From the NCBI RefSeq assembly GCF_024498075.1, contig NZ_JANHOF010000001.1:434001-498000 (forward strand): a stretch of 64,000 nt of DNA. The letters are read 5' to 3'. The stretch's first letter is position 1; the number at the start of each line of letters is the position of its first letter. Positions 1 to 9,600 of the stretch are shown here, piece by piece. The position numbers were made by a program, and so were the translations under genes. A model generated the notes under the pieces. That model did not search any database and was not told the origin of the DNA. It saw only the letters and a list, made by a program, of their open reading frames with translations. Source of the DNA: Paenibacillus mendelii. Its GTDB lineage: Bacteria > Bacillota > Bacilli > Paenibacillales > Paenibacillaceae.

Positions 1-76
1 TTGCTCATCCACCGTTAATCACTTCCTTCCTCAGATTAGTCGCCTTCACGCCATGTTCATGTTAGACCCGAAAACC

Positions 77-109
77 GGCTGGCGGCAGTCTTTACAGGTA
101 CCGCCAGCC
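77..109 (-). terminator. Terminator of the 21-kb transport operon
   Basis: A perfect 9-bp inverted repeat (GGCTGGCGG at 77-85, CCGCCAGCC at 101-109) with a 15-nt loop lies 25 bp past the stop of the last gene. Read on the minus strand the stem is followed by a short T-containing stretch (GGTTTTC). This is the expected place for the end of the long minus-strand operon. The U tract is weak. Confidence 0.7.
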
Positions 110-133
110 TTGAGCGCCTTTATTGATTGCAAT

Positions 134-3100
134 TCAGTTACGCTTGGCCGGGTGTACGAGCAGCTTCTCTGTCGCGCTCATCGCGCCGTTGCCGGATATC
201 GTCGCCGTTATCCGCGAATTTCCGGGCTTCAATGCGCGCATCAGCCCCGTGCCGGACTCTACCGTTGCCACTTTCGTTTTCTCGCTGCTGAAGACGATCC
301 CTTCCGTTATTCGGCTGTCGACGCCGTCATTGTAATGGCCGATTACGATCGCATAGGCCGTCTTGCCTACTTGCAAGGGGGACGGCAGCTTCAAGCTGAT
401 GCTTTCCAGAATTGGCTCGATGACGATCCGGAATTGTCCGGTTATGCCGGGATTGCTCTCCGATGCGACCGTAATGACCGCTTCGCCCCGTTTGATGCCC
501 TTCACCATACCGGTACGGGCATCGACCTTTGCTACGTTCGCATCGCTGCTTCGAAACGTCAGATCGCCGGGCGCCGGTTTCACGGAGCCGTCGGTGTAGA
601 CCGCCTGCACGTTGGCATCGGCGCTCGCACCGACCGCAAGCTTGGCCGGCAGTGCGATGTCAAGCCTTTCCATGCCGTTGAACGTCATATCTGCCCATAG
701 CGCCTGATTGTCGCCGTCGCCGACCCACATCACTTGCCCCCACTTCGTATGGCCGTCTTGATCATCGTTATCCGTGGCGAGCAGCGACATGCCGATGACG
801 GCGCCCCCCTTCGGCGTAAACGGATACACGTTCAACACGCGCCAAGGAATCGCCGCTTCGAGCACATAACCGCTGTCCATGGCCTTAGCCGAGACTTCAC
901 CGTCGTCGAAAGCATACTCGCGGACGCCGTCGTCATGCCCTTCCCGGATGAAGATTCTCGGATCCTCGGCACCCTGCTCGCCGCCGGGCGTGAACATGAT
1001 CGCATAGTCGCCGTCACGGTAACCGCTGCCGGTTTTGTTGCGGTCGATGTCCAGGAATAGCATGGTTGCATCCGATAAATACATTTGCGCGCCGGTATTC
1101 GTGAAATGGATAACGTTATCCGACCGCTGCTCCAGCAAATACAGATACTCGTCGTCCCATTTGATTTTATAGCGGCTCGTCAAGTCGGCGGCGTCCGCGA
1201 TCGCGCCCCATACTTTGCCATATTTCATGACCATCGGCGAATCGGGGGCAATCGTCAACTCGTCGGCGTCGTCCCATTCGCCGGCGGCCGCTTGCCCGTC
1301 GATCGTAATGGCGGGCGACGCCTGCTGCGCCCGATACGAAGGAGTCCCGTTCCTGACGCTGATCGGCAGCGCGTGAACCGTCTCCTCCGCACCGGCCGTC
1401 GCCTTCAGTTTCAGGCTGTATTCCCCGGCGGGCGTATCATCCGCCGCCGCCAGCGTAACCGCGACGACTTTCGATTGCGAGGAACCGAGCGCGAATTGCG
1501 AAGGCGCAGCCGTCACGTCCAGCGGCACCGTCCGCTCGCCGGACAGACTCGCTTTCGAAAGCAGGGCGCCATGCCCGTCTTCCGGGAAACTGTCGGCGAT
1601 TTTAACATACAGCTCGCGATTGCCGGAGACATAGTCGCCAATGTCATAGACACGTTCCTTGCGGTTTCCCAAGTCGGTTACCGGTTGAAGCTCCCGATCC
1701 GCGACCGTCCAATCGGACGCGACGAGCGCCCACTGCGGATCGTCCGGCTGAATGGTCAAGCCGCTTGCGAATGCGACTTCGAATTGATTGCCGATATCGA
1801 GGGACAGCCTCGGATCATTGATCCCTTCCGGCAAGACGAATTTATAGATGGCATACCGGTCTCCGTCGGTATAGCGGAAGTTACCCGCGTTGACGCCAGA
1901 CAGATGGTCCTTGACCAAATAAGGCGATTCGTCCGCGGTACCCGGAACGAAGGAGAGCAGCTGCTGCGGTTGGCTAATCGGCAGAGCTTCCAGGTTCACC
2001 TGCTGCGTCTGCCCGCTCCGGTTCGTCACGAGCACGTTCATCTGCGCAGGCCGTTCGCCGGTCAGATCCGCCCGGTCCGGTTGATGCGACAAGCCGAGCG
2101 GCGGCACCTGCTGCATATAGCGGACATAGATGCCGAACAGCGCGCCTCCCCATCCGTCGCCGGGCGAAGCGTCCCCGATGCGGACATAGAGCGTTCCGTC
2201 GGCGGCTTCATGCCCCTCCGTATCTACCGCGTATTTATCCCGGTTGCCCATGTTGTGCTCATCGTGTCCCGTCATCGCCTGAGCGTTCAGAGTCTCTTCC
2301 CAGGCAACCCCGTCCGGCGACAGCTCGACCGTGAAGTTGTTGGCCAGTTCCAGCATCAGCTCGCCTTGCGGAAATTCGTTCATGTTCAATCTGTAGACCA
2401 TCTTGCTCGTGCCGTCGGCGAAGCGGAATTCGTTCGTTGAACCGACCTCACCGACGAAGGCGACCTTGTAGGGAGCATCCTCGTTGCCATTGTTCGTGCG
2501 GATGACGAATTCGCCGAGCTGCTCTTGCGGCGTATCGGGGACTGCCTGCGTCGACCAATCGACGCGCACCGTTACGCCCTTCGACTGATGCTCGAACTGC
2601 ACGAGCAGCGTACGACTGGCGTTCTCCCACTCGGCGCGAACGGCTGCCGGTTTCCCCTCGGCGTCGGTTGCCGTCACTTGCTGCGGATACCGGCTCACCG
2701 AACCCAATCTCACGGCCGCTTGCGCATCCTTCGGCCCTGCCACCGTCAGCACGGTCTCGTCAGCCGTCTCCCGTTTGTCCGTTATTTCTCCATTGGCGAA
2801 ATAAACTCTGGGTGCCGCGGACGTATCGATGTCGGCAAAATCGTACAACAAAGCGCTGGAGCCGGCCAGAATCGTCTTGTCGGCGACGACGCCGAGCCTC
2901 GGATCCCACAAATCGATATAGCGGCCTGGAATGACGGCCAGCTGCTCCATAGATTGCACCGCAACGATCGGACCGCGGTAAGCCGTCATCGTATTCGACT
3001 CGGCATAGGCGACTCCCGCTTGGCCGAGCGCATACTTGGTCAAACCGCGCAGTAATCGGGCCGCCTTGTCACTGGAGGAGAAGTAACCCGGCGACGCGCC

Positions 3101-4834
3101 GAAATAGATAACCTGTCCCTGTCCGGCCGCTTGCCGGAAGGAAACGGTATGCCCGTCATGCGTATACAACGGCTCCGCGTTGCCGGGCAGTACGTAAGAA
3201 GTGAGCGCGTACCGCTTCGGGACGCTCGCCGCCCCACCCCCGTCGATCGCCAGTGCGGCCGCGGTCGGCTGAAGCGTAGCTTCACGCTGCGCGACGGCCT
3301 CCGCAATCGGATTCGAGATCGCAAGCCCGAGCTTGTTCCACAAATCCTGCTGCGGGCTTCCGATGCCGGAGTCGTCCCACCATTCGCTTACGTTCTGGAA
3401 ATTGTTCTCGCCGCCCAAATAGAGCAGCACGCCGCCCTGTTTCACCCAGTCGGCGATCGCTTGATTGTACGACGCTTTCAGCGGCTTCCACGAATCGTAG
3501 CTCATGACGAGCACCTTCGTATCGGCCAGCGCCGCTGCCGACACCCGTTCGACGGGGAGCACCCGGACCGGGACGCCCTTCGCGACGAGCGGCGCCGTCG
3601 GGCCGTACATAGCCTCGGAAGCCGCGGTCGGCCCAGCGCCGCGCTGATACGTCATCGTATCGGAGATCAAGAAGGTGACGCCGGGCGAACCGGCTTCCAT
3701 CCGGTACGGCTGCCCGTGAATCGCTTTGGACGCTTCGAATATGTTCATCTGAACCGTCTTATAAGCCATCGGTGCCGGCACGAACGCGCGGGACGGCCAT
3801 GGCATGATTTCGAACTTCTCGATTTTCGGCTGCAGGAATTGCGCGGAGATTGTCTGCTTATAGTACGACTCGACCTGATCCCAGTTGTTCGCCAAATTCG
3901 GGTCGTCCGCTTTCGGATCGGCCAGCGCGTACAACGATTTGCCATCCCCGGGGGTCTGCAGCTCGCTCAGCGACGAATATTCCAGATAAGCCGAATCGAA
4001 TACGCGTTCTTGCTGTGCGCCTTCGAACGGGATCGGATAACGGGCCGTATCCGACCAGGCCTGGCCGATGAAACCGTCGATGCCAGGCAAGTCGTAGTAG
4101 GCCATGTTCGCGGCAACGATGCCGTAGCTGTTGTAATTGATCGTGCTATGCGAAGCAACCCATACTTCGATGCCGGGCTTGTAGGCCTTCAGCTCCGACG
4201 AGAGATAATCGAGCGAACGGGTATACAAATACGATTTCAGCTTCTCGCTCTTGTATCTCGCCTGATCGGACGAGGCGGGATCTTCCCACGGTTCCCCGTA
4301 GTAGGTCTGCCATTCACTTTTGAAAGCGCCTTCGTAACCGGCTTCGGTCCAATATTCCGGCTCTTCGAAGACGATCGCATGCGCGCCCTCGTCGACCGTT
4401 CGTTTCGCGATGTCGAGCACGTAATTGTTCCACCCTTGCGTCGGCGTCACGTAACCGGTGCGAGGATCGACATGGCGGAACGAACTTCCGTCCTTACGCG
4501 TTTGCACCACTTCCGGATGCGGCTCGCCGCTCAGCGTTCCAAGCTCGTAGATGCCTTCCCAATCGTGGCTGATCGAGATCATCGCATCCACACGATAGCC
4601 TCTGTCCCGCCAGGAACGGATAAGATCAGCCAAGCCTTCGGCTTTGGTCGCATACACCATGACGGCGTCCGACTTTACATCGTATTGATCGGCGTAGCCC
4701 GACTGGGTTTGAAATGTCGTGCGGATCACGGACGGCGCGCCCGTCCCACTCCCTGCATCGTCGGCCAGGGCGGCCGGGGTAAGCAGCGACACAAGCAGCA
4801 TTACCGCCGACAGGCCAGAAATCCATTTTTTCAT
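134..4834 (-). CDS. Large secreted multidomain carbohydrate-active protein (barrel, CBM9-like, two Big2 domains)
   Basis: Predicted exported protein of 1,566 residues. It opens with a clear signal peptide (MKKW, hydrophobic core, cleavage near ALADD). Residues about 35-380 look like a (beta/alpha)8 glycosidase-type barrel, including a glutamate cluster IVFEEPEYW that could hold acid residues. About 380-620 resembles the glutamine-amidotransferase-like domain found beside such barrels in A4-type beta-galactosidases (GGVLLYLGGEN). The middle is beta-rich and unassigned. Residues about 1185-1390 resemble a CBM9-like carbohydrate-binding domain (ITIDG, then DDEYLYLL and AAIPW motifs), and the last 176 residues form two Big2 immunoglobulin-like domains with the usual GxAxIT signature. 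There is no SLH or sortase anchor. The start is supported by AGGAGG 11 bp upstream. It is the last gene of the operon, 89 bp after the GH43-like gene. The enzymatic activity and substrate are not identifiable by eye. Confidence 0.8.
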   Translation of the reverse strand: MKKWISGLSAVMLLVSLLTPAALADDAGSGTGAPSVIRTTFQTQSGYADQYDVKSDAVMVYATKAEGLADLIRSWRDRGYRVDAMISISHDWEGIYELGTLSGEPHPEVVQTRKDGSSFRHVDPRTGYVTPTQGWNNYVLDIAKRTVDEGAHAIVFEEPEYWTEAGYEGAFKSEWQTYYGEPWEDPASSDQARYKSEKLKSYLYTRSLDYLSSELKAYKPGIEVWVASHSTINYNSYGIVAANMAYYDLPGIDGFIGQAWSDTARYPIPFEGAQQERVFDSAYLEYSSLSELQTPGDGKSLYALADPKADDPNLANNWDQVESYYKQTISAQFLQPKIEKFEIMPWPSRAFVPAPMAYKTVQMNIFEASKAIHGQPYRMEAGSPGVTFLISDTMTYQRGAGPTAASEAMYGPTAPLVAKGVPVRVLPVERVSAAALADTKVLVMSYDSWKPLKASYNQAIADWVKQGGVLLYLGGENNFQNVSEWWDDSGIGSPQQDLWNKLGLAISNPIAEAVAQREATLQPTAAALAIDGGGAASVPKRYALTSYVLPGNAEPLYTHDGHTVSFRQAAGQGQVIYFGASPGYFSSSDKAARLLRGLTKYALGQAGVAYAESNTMTAYRGPIVAVQSMEQLAVIPGRYIDLWDPRLGVVADKTILAGSSALLYDFADIDTSAAPRVYFANGEITDKRETADETVLTVAGPKDAQAAVRLGSVSRYPQQVTATDAEGKPAAVRAEWENASRTLLVQFEHQSKGVTVRVDWSTQAVPDTPQEQLGEFVIRTNNGNEDAPYKVAFVGEVGSTNEFRFADGTSKMVYRLNMNEFPQGELMLELANNFTVELSPDGVAWEETLNAQAMTGHDEHNMGNRDKYAVDTEGHEAADGTLYVRIGDASPGDGWGGALFGIYVRYMQQVPPLGLSHQPDRADLTGERPAQMNVLVTNRSGQTQQVNLEALPISQPQQLLSFVPGTADESPYLVKDHLSGVNAGNFRYTDGDRYAIYKFVLPEGINDPRLSLDIGNQFEVAFASGLTIQPDDPQWALVASDWTVADRELQPVTDLGNRKERVYDIGDYVSGNRELYVKIADSFPEDGHGALLSKASLSGERTVPLDVTAAPSQFALGSSQSKVVAVTLAAADDTPAGEYSLKLKATAGAEETVHALPISVRNGTPSYRAQQASPAITIDGQAAAGEWDDADELTIAPDSPMVMKYGKVWGAIADAADLTSRYKIKWDDEYLYLLEQRSDNVIHFTNTGAQMYLSDATMLFLDIDRNKTGSGYRDGDYAIMFTPGGEQGAEDPRIFIREGHDDGVREYAFDDGEVSAKAMDSGYVLEAAIPWRVLNVYPFTPKGGAVIGMSLLATDNDDQDGHTKWGQVMWVGDGDNQALWADMTFNGMERLDIALPAKLAVGASADANVQAVYTDGSVKPAPGDLTFRSSDANVAKVDARTGMVKGIKRGEAVITVASESNPGITGQFRIVIEPILESISLKLPSPLQVGKTAYAIVIGHYNDGVDSRITEGIVFSSEKTKVATVESGTGLMRALKPGNSRITATISGNGAMSATEKLLVHPAKRN

Positions 4835-4923
4835 CCTTTGATAAACCTCCTATAATTCGGAATGGCGCATGATTCATCGCGACGCTAACCGCTTGTCGGA
4901 TCGATTTACGCCGCGACGGTCGT

Positions 4924-7500
4924 TCACTGCACGACAACGTCATCGAACGAAGCGCTGGAGCTGCCCGTTCCCGTCTTGGCTGCGCCTCCGTTCAGTCCGG
5001 GCACGCCCGAACGGCCGCTGCGCATCCACGAATACGGCCATGTCGCCGGTTCCGTCGCACCGTCGGCCCATACTTTGCCGTATAGCGTCCCGCCGTCGGC
5101 CTTCAGCTTAAACCAGTACCAGACGCCGCTGGACCAGGTGAACGGATAAGAAGGTCCCCAGGCGACGCCGTCATCGAGAAATTGCACGGTGGAATGATTA
5201 TTGTGAAAGACCAGATTGTAACCGCCGCCGTCTTTCATGTCATTGAACAGGCTGACGCCCGCACGGGCAAAGTCGCCGCCCGTCCAAGCGTCCACCCGAA
5301 CTTTGGCCGTAATCGTTAAGGGGGAAGAAGGGAAATCGAATCCCGTCCTCCCGATCAGCATTTTCTTGGGATCGCCTTCCAACAGTGACGTTTGAGTGAG
5401 CGTGCCGCCGGTCTCGCTCCAGCTGCCGCCGAACGCGAACCAGGAAGGCCCGCGCTGGGCATCGGCGAACGCATCACTGAACAAGCTGCCGCTGCCGACC
5501 GTCTTCACGCTCCATCCATTCGACAAGCCCGACACGTTCCCGGCGGCATCCGAGGTCTTCACGGCGAAATAATAATCCGTTCCCGGACTAAGCCCCGATA
5601 CGGTGAAGCTCTGACTGTTGCCCCCGACAGCCGGTGCAGGTTCGCCGACCGCTTGCATCGCCGAAGCCCAGTTCGCGCTTGTGATCGGCGAGTTCGAATA
5701 GCGGATGTCGTACGCCGCGGCCGTTCCGGCGTTGCCGTCATTGCCCGGCGCCGTCCAGGTCAGGGCGACCGTTCCAGACGTTACCGAAGAAGAACGCAAA
5801 TCCGTTACGGACGTAGGCGCGATCGTATCCGTAAACGACGTTTGTATATACATGTCGTCCGCCCGGAACGTGACATGGTCGGTACGCAAATAAAATTCAT
5901 AGCGCAGCTTGGTCGCCGTCGCCAGAAGCGGCACCGATCCGCCGTAGGACGCCCAGCTCGTTCCCGTGGCGATCGGCAAAATATCCGTCTGCACAATCGT
6001 TCCGGCCGCATTCATCTGACGAATCACCAGATCGACCGATCCTGCGCTGCCCTCCGACAAGAACTTCCCGCCGAACTGCGCCGTCCCCGCCGTTCCGCCG
6101 GGTATCGTTACATCTTGATAGATGCTGTTCGTTCCCGAGCACACACCGCCGCAATTGGTCGCCAGGTATGGCGTGCCGTCCGGCGAATTGTTGGGCAGCC
6201 GGTATGCAACCCAATTCGTGTTCGGCCCCAGCCTGTTCCAATTGTCGGTATTCGCCTTCCATAGGTTGGCGTTCAACAGCAAATTGCTCGATTTCTCCAA
6301 CCGGTACCAGTACAGCCCGTCATAGTTCGGATCGGACGATCGCCGGCCATAGGCCAAATAGATGAAGCCGTCCGTCGGATCCTTAACCAGTCCGGCGTAC
6401 TGGACGTTACAAGGCGGGATGGCGCCTCCGCTCTCCGCCGATTTGCTCGAATAGATGATCGGATTGCCCTGCGGATACTGCGACCAGGTCGTATTCGTCA
6501 GCGACGTGCTGCGGTAGAGACCGTAATCCCAGTTTTGGCCCGCCGTGCAGCCCAGATTGATATCGGAGGATTCGACCAGATGGTAGTAATAGCTCCCTTC
6601 GCGAATCATGCTGCCCGCGCCTGCGCCAATCGAGCCCCCGCTGTTCCAGCTCTCGCGCCAGCCTTGCGAATCGTTGCGGTCGTGAACGGCATCCGCCGGA
6701 ACGCCCTGCGTGGGATTGCCGGCGATCCAGGTTTGGAAGTCCGACGACTTCGCGATGCCTCGGTAACCACGAACGCCGTCATAGCCGTGGAAGCCGATCC
6801 AGTAATGCGTCCCGTCATAGTCGAAAATATTGAATGTGCCTTCGTCGAATACTCTGCCGGATCCGCCCGCCAGGCTGGAACAGTCGTCAGAGGAGACATT
6901 GCAAATTTGATTCCAGATTTCGCCTGGCGTAATGACAGGATTGCCGCCGGCCGGGGCGATCGTGAACGGTCCCATCGGATCGGCGCCGTCCCGCGACAGC
7001 ATGCAACCCTGCCACGGACCGCTGCCACCGAGGCATTGGAATAGGTAATGCCATTTGTTCTCGGCCGCGTTGTACCAGGCGTCCCCGTCCGTGGCGAAGC
7101 AGGAATAGGGTGTTCCGGGCACATGCGGAATGATCGTCGTCGGTGCGGACCAGGTGACGCCCTTATCTGTTGACCTGCGTACCTGTGTCTCCAGGGCCGT
7201 CCCGCCGGAGCATGCCGAATCGGTTACGTATTTGCGGTTGAACAGATACCAGGTCCCGTCGCTCATCATCTTGACCTGCGTGCCGTCGAAATAGCTCGGG
7301 AACCCCGTGCTCGCAAAGGTATCCTTGCGGAGATAAACCCACTCCGCGTTTCCGTTCCAGTATTCATCCAGCGTGCCGGGGACGCCGTCCGCGGCCTCGG
7401 CGCGCTGCAGGGCGGTCAAGCCCGCCGACATGGCCAGCATGTAGGCGCAAGCAAACAGCAATACCGTCGCAATCGTCTTTCGGAAGAACGTCTTGTTCAT
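4924..7500 (-). CDS. Secreted GH43-like beta-propeller protein with FN3 and C-terminal jelly-roll module
   Basis: Exported protein of 858 residues. The start at 7500 is chosen because GGGAGAGG lies just upstream and a classical signal peptide (MNKTFFRKT, cleavage after RAEA) follows; the open frame runs 87 codons further upstream without a signal. Residues about 45-400 carry repeated propeller-like blades (DGTWYLFNRKY, DGDAWYN, HYWIGFHG, GFIYLAYGRR) like GH43/GH117-type five-bladed propellers. About 405-560 is a jelly-roll carbohydrate-binding-like region, 563-667 a fibronectin type III domain, and 669-858 a LamG/DUF1349-like beta-sandwich. The propeller has about ten cysteines, unusual for a secreted Firmicute enzyme and suggestive of disulfides. 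It sits 208 bp after the last permease gene, so it probably belongs to the transport operon and produces its substrate. The exact glycosidic bond cut is unknown. Confidence 0.8.
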   Translation of the reverse strand: MNKTFFRKTIATVLLFACAYMLAMSAGLTALQRAEAADGVPGTLDEYWNGNAEWVYLRKDTFASTGFPSYFDGTQVKMMSDGTWYLFNRKYVTDSACSGGTALETQVRRSTDKGVTWSAPTTIIPHVPGTPYSCFATDGDAWYNAAENKWHYLFQCLGGSGPWQGCMLSRDGADPMGPFTIAPAGGNPVITPGEIWNQICNVSSDDCSSLAGGSGRVFDEGTFNIFDYDGTHYWIGFHGYDGVRGYRGIAKSSDFQTWIAGNPTQGVPADAVHDRNDSQGWRESWNSGGSIGAGAGSMIREGSYYYHLVESSDINLGCTAGQNWDYGLYRSTSLTNTTWSQYPQGNPIIYSSKSAESGGAIPPCNVQYAGLVKDPTDGFIYLAYGRRSSDPNYDGLYWYRLEKSSNLLLNANLWKANTDNWNRLGPNTNWVAYRLPNNSPDGTPYLATNCGGVCSGTNSIYQDVTIPGGTAGTAQFGGKFLSEGSAGSVDLVIRQMNAAGTIVQTDILPIATGTSWASYGGSVPLLATATKLRYEFYLRTDHVTFRADDMYIQTSFTDTIAPTSVTDLRSSSVTSGTVALTWTAPGNDGNAGTAAAYDIRYSNSPITSANWASAMQAVGEPAPAVGGNSQSFTVSGLSPGTDYYFAVKTSDAAGNVSGLSNGWSVKTVGSGSLFSDAFADAQRGPSWFAFGGSWSETGGTLTQTSLLEGDPKKMLIGRTGFDFPSSPLTITAKVRVDAWTGGDFARAGVSLFNDMKDGGGYNLVFHNNHSTVQFLDDGVAWGPSYPFTWSSGVWYWFKLKADGGTLYGKVWADGATEPATWPYSWMRSGRSGVPGLNGGAAKTGTGSSSASFDDVVVQ

Positions 7501-7708
7501 ATCAACCTCTCCCTTATTCGGTTTCCCTTGCGCGGTCGGTCCAGGCGGCCGCAGCGCACGGATTGCTTCTTTCCCCCGAATCGCGATTTCTCGCCATTCG
7601 GCGGCGGACGTATGCCTTGCTTGCCGGTATCCGTCCGCGCTCCATCCTGTTACGAACTCCCCCCTTTCGTCGCTTGCCTGATCGCCCCCGACTTGCCAAG
7701 GTGCGTTT

Positions 7709-8692
7709 CTATTCAACCAGACCCGTACGGTCGATACTTTCGACAAACCACCTTTGCGCAATCATGTATACCAAGAGAGGCGGTGCAATAATCATGAACG
7801 CCCCTGCCATCTTCGTACCTTCGGTGATCGGATTCTGCGCCGAAATCTTCGCCCCGCTCATATCAGGTCCGAGCAGGACCGCCTCCAAATTATTCAGACG
7901 TATGGACAACGGCGTGAAGCTGCTGTTCAGAAACATCGAAGGCTCGTAATACATGTTCCAGTACCAGATGAACGAGAACAGAAAGACGACAAGCGCAGCC
8001 GGCCGCGCGAGGGGCAGCATGATCCGTGTGAATAGATAAAACCCCGAAGCTCCGTCCACCTTGGCGGCTTCCTCCAACGCTTTGGGAAGCGTGGAGAAGA
8101 ACTGGCGAAAGATAATGATGAATAAGGCGCTTCGCAGCCCTTGGCCGAATAAGGCTGGAATAAGGAAAACGAGCGGCGTGTTCAGCCATCCCAGCTCGCC
8201 ATAGATCGTGTATAACGGGATGATGATAATTTGAGGCGGTACCATGAACGACAAGATAATCAGGAAGAAAGCCAGGTTCCTTCCGAAGAAACGCAGCCGT
8301 GCCAGTGCATATCCGGTAATGGCACAGATGCCGACCTGGAAGATGGAGCAGCATAACGCGATGATCAGTGTGTTGCGGAAGGCCTCCGGATACTGCAGGC
8401 CGTACCATGCTTTCCGCAGATTGGACCAATCGATGCTTCTTGGAATCCACTTGATCGTCGGATCGAGCAGGTCACTGAGCGGCTTGACCATGGTCGTTAC
8501 CATATACAGCAGCGGCTGCAAATACAGATACGCAATAAACGACAGCATCATGCATATGATGGCCTTGGCCATCAAGCCATCGTTGAGATATTGGCCGATG
8601 ACCATACGCTTCACCTTCTGCGCTTTACGTCCGATCCAAACCTTACGAATTCTAGCCTTTGCTGCCGTCCAATGCTGAACGAATACGGCCAT
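7709..8692 (-). CDS. Carbohydrate ABC transporter permease (MalG type, second pair)
   Basis: Inner-membrane permease of a CUT1-type sugar importer, 327 residues, about six membrane segments. The cytoplasmic EAA loop that contacts the ATPase is clear (EEAAKVDGASGFYLF, ending LPLARP). The start at 8692 gives a TAATG stop/start overlap with the preceding permease and has GAAGGAGG upstream; the open frame extends 29 codons further but without comparable support. It pairs with the gene at 8692-9600. No ATPase or ordinary binding protein lies beside this pair, so it presumably uses the MsmX-type ATPase at the head of the operon. Confidence 0.9.
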   Translation of the reverse strand: MAVFVQHWTAAKARIRKVWIGRKAQKVKRMVIGQYLNDGLMAKAIICMMLSFIAYLYLQPLLYMVTTMVKPLSDLLDPTIKWIPRSIDWSNLRKAWYGLQYPEAFRNTLIIALCCSIFQVGICAITGYALARLRFFGRNLAFFLIILSFMVPPQIIIIPLYTIYGELGWLNTPLVFLIPALFGQGLRSALFIIIFRQFFSTLPKALEEAAKVDGASGFYLFTRIMLPLARPAALVVFLFSFIWYWNMYYEPSMFLNSSFTPLSIRLNNLEAVLLGPDMSGAKISAQNPITEGTKMAGAFMIIAPPLLVYMIAQRWFVESIDRTGLVE

Positions 8693-9600
8693 TACACTCG
8701 CCTCCTTCGGCGTGCAGCCTTGCGCAGCAGCAGGAAGACTACGCTTAATAAAATAAATATGATGGCAAAATAGATCCACGCCAGCGCGCTCGCATAGCCG
8801 TAACCCGTATCCGGCTTAAACATGTTGTTCTTAATCTCCTCAAGCACCGGATTGAGCGGGAACGTGAACAGATCCACAATGGTATAGATCGCATTCAGCC
8901 CGATAAAAGGTACGGCACCGGGCAGCGTTATTTTCCAGAAGCTCTCCCAAGGGGTCGCGCCATCGATACGTACGGCTTCATATACGGATTTGGATATCGT
9001 CTGAAAGCCGGCAATGAAGATCAGAATCTGCACGCCCGAATACCACAAGATGATAACAACCTTGCCCAGTATTCCCAGGATCGGCTCGGCAAACCTCGGG
9101 CCAAAATACTCCATTACCAGTGGTTTCACGTTGTATTGGTCGATGAACGGCAGCTCCCCCGCTCCTTGGCTGAACAGCTCTGTCAGCACCTGACCCGTGG
9201 CGAAGATCACCGGCAGGAAGAAAATTGCCCGGAACAGAAATCGGCCGGGAAAGCTTTGATTGAGCAGAAGCGATACGAATAGAGCAAAAATAATAATAAT
9301 GGGGATCATGAGAATAACTTCCTGCAAATAGGTCAGCAGCTTAACCGGATAAACATGATCCAGCAGTATCGCATCGCGGAAATTACCCAGTCCCCGCCAT
9401 GTATAGTCAAATCCATTCGGGGTCAGCTTCACTTTATTCAAGGTGAGGTATAAGGACCATCCAAGTGGAATCGCCATAAATACAAGAAAGCCTACTGCCC
9501 ACGGCGCCATAAACAAGTAGCCCAGACCCTGCTCGCGCAATACCTCCAGCCACCGCTGCCGTCGCCTGCGCCTATGCTCCTCGATCCGTTCGGAACTCAA
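8692..9600 (-). CDS. Sugar ABC transporter permease (MalF type, second pair)
   Basis: CUT1 importer permease, 302 residues. An Arg-rich cytoplasmic N-terminus is followed by six predicted membrane helices, with the EAA loop at YEAVRIDGATPWESF. It starts at a TTG whose bases overlap the stop of the upstream DUF5696-type gene, with GGGAG six bases before. The translational coupling on both sides (DUF5696 gene before, MalG-type permease after) suggests equal expression of the three products. Confidence 0.9.
   Translation of the reverse strand: MSSERIEEHRRRRRQRWLEVLREQGLGYLFMAPWAVGFLVFMAIPLGWSLYLTLNKVKLTPNGFDYTWRGLGNFRDAILLDHVYPVKLLTYLQEVILMIPIIIIFALFVSLLLNQSFPGRFLFRAIFFLPVIFATGQVLTELFSQGAGELPFIDQYNVKPLVMEYFGPRFAEPILGILGKVVIILWYSGVQILIFIAGFQTISKSVYEAVRIDGATPWESFWKITLPGAVPFIGLNAIYTIVDLFTFPLNPVLEEIKNNMFKPDTGYGYASALAWIYFAIIFILLSVVFLLLRKAARRRRRV

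Noticed and set aside
1085..4855. Long plus-strand open frames (451 and 574 codons) opposite the 1,566-residue protein gene
   Set aside because: They are Arg/His-rich antisense shadows in GC-rich sequence, with no recognisable domains or ribosome sites; the minus-strand protein has a signal peptide and domains.
7501..7761. 87-codon N-terminal extension of the GH43-like gene
   Set aside because: A strong ribosome site and a standard signal peptide start at 7500; the extension would bury the signal peptide.
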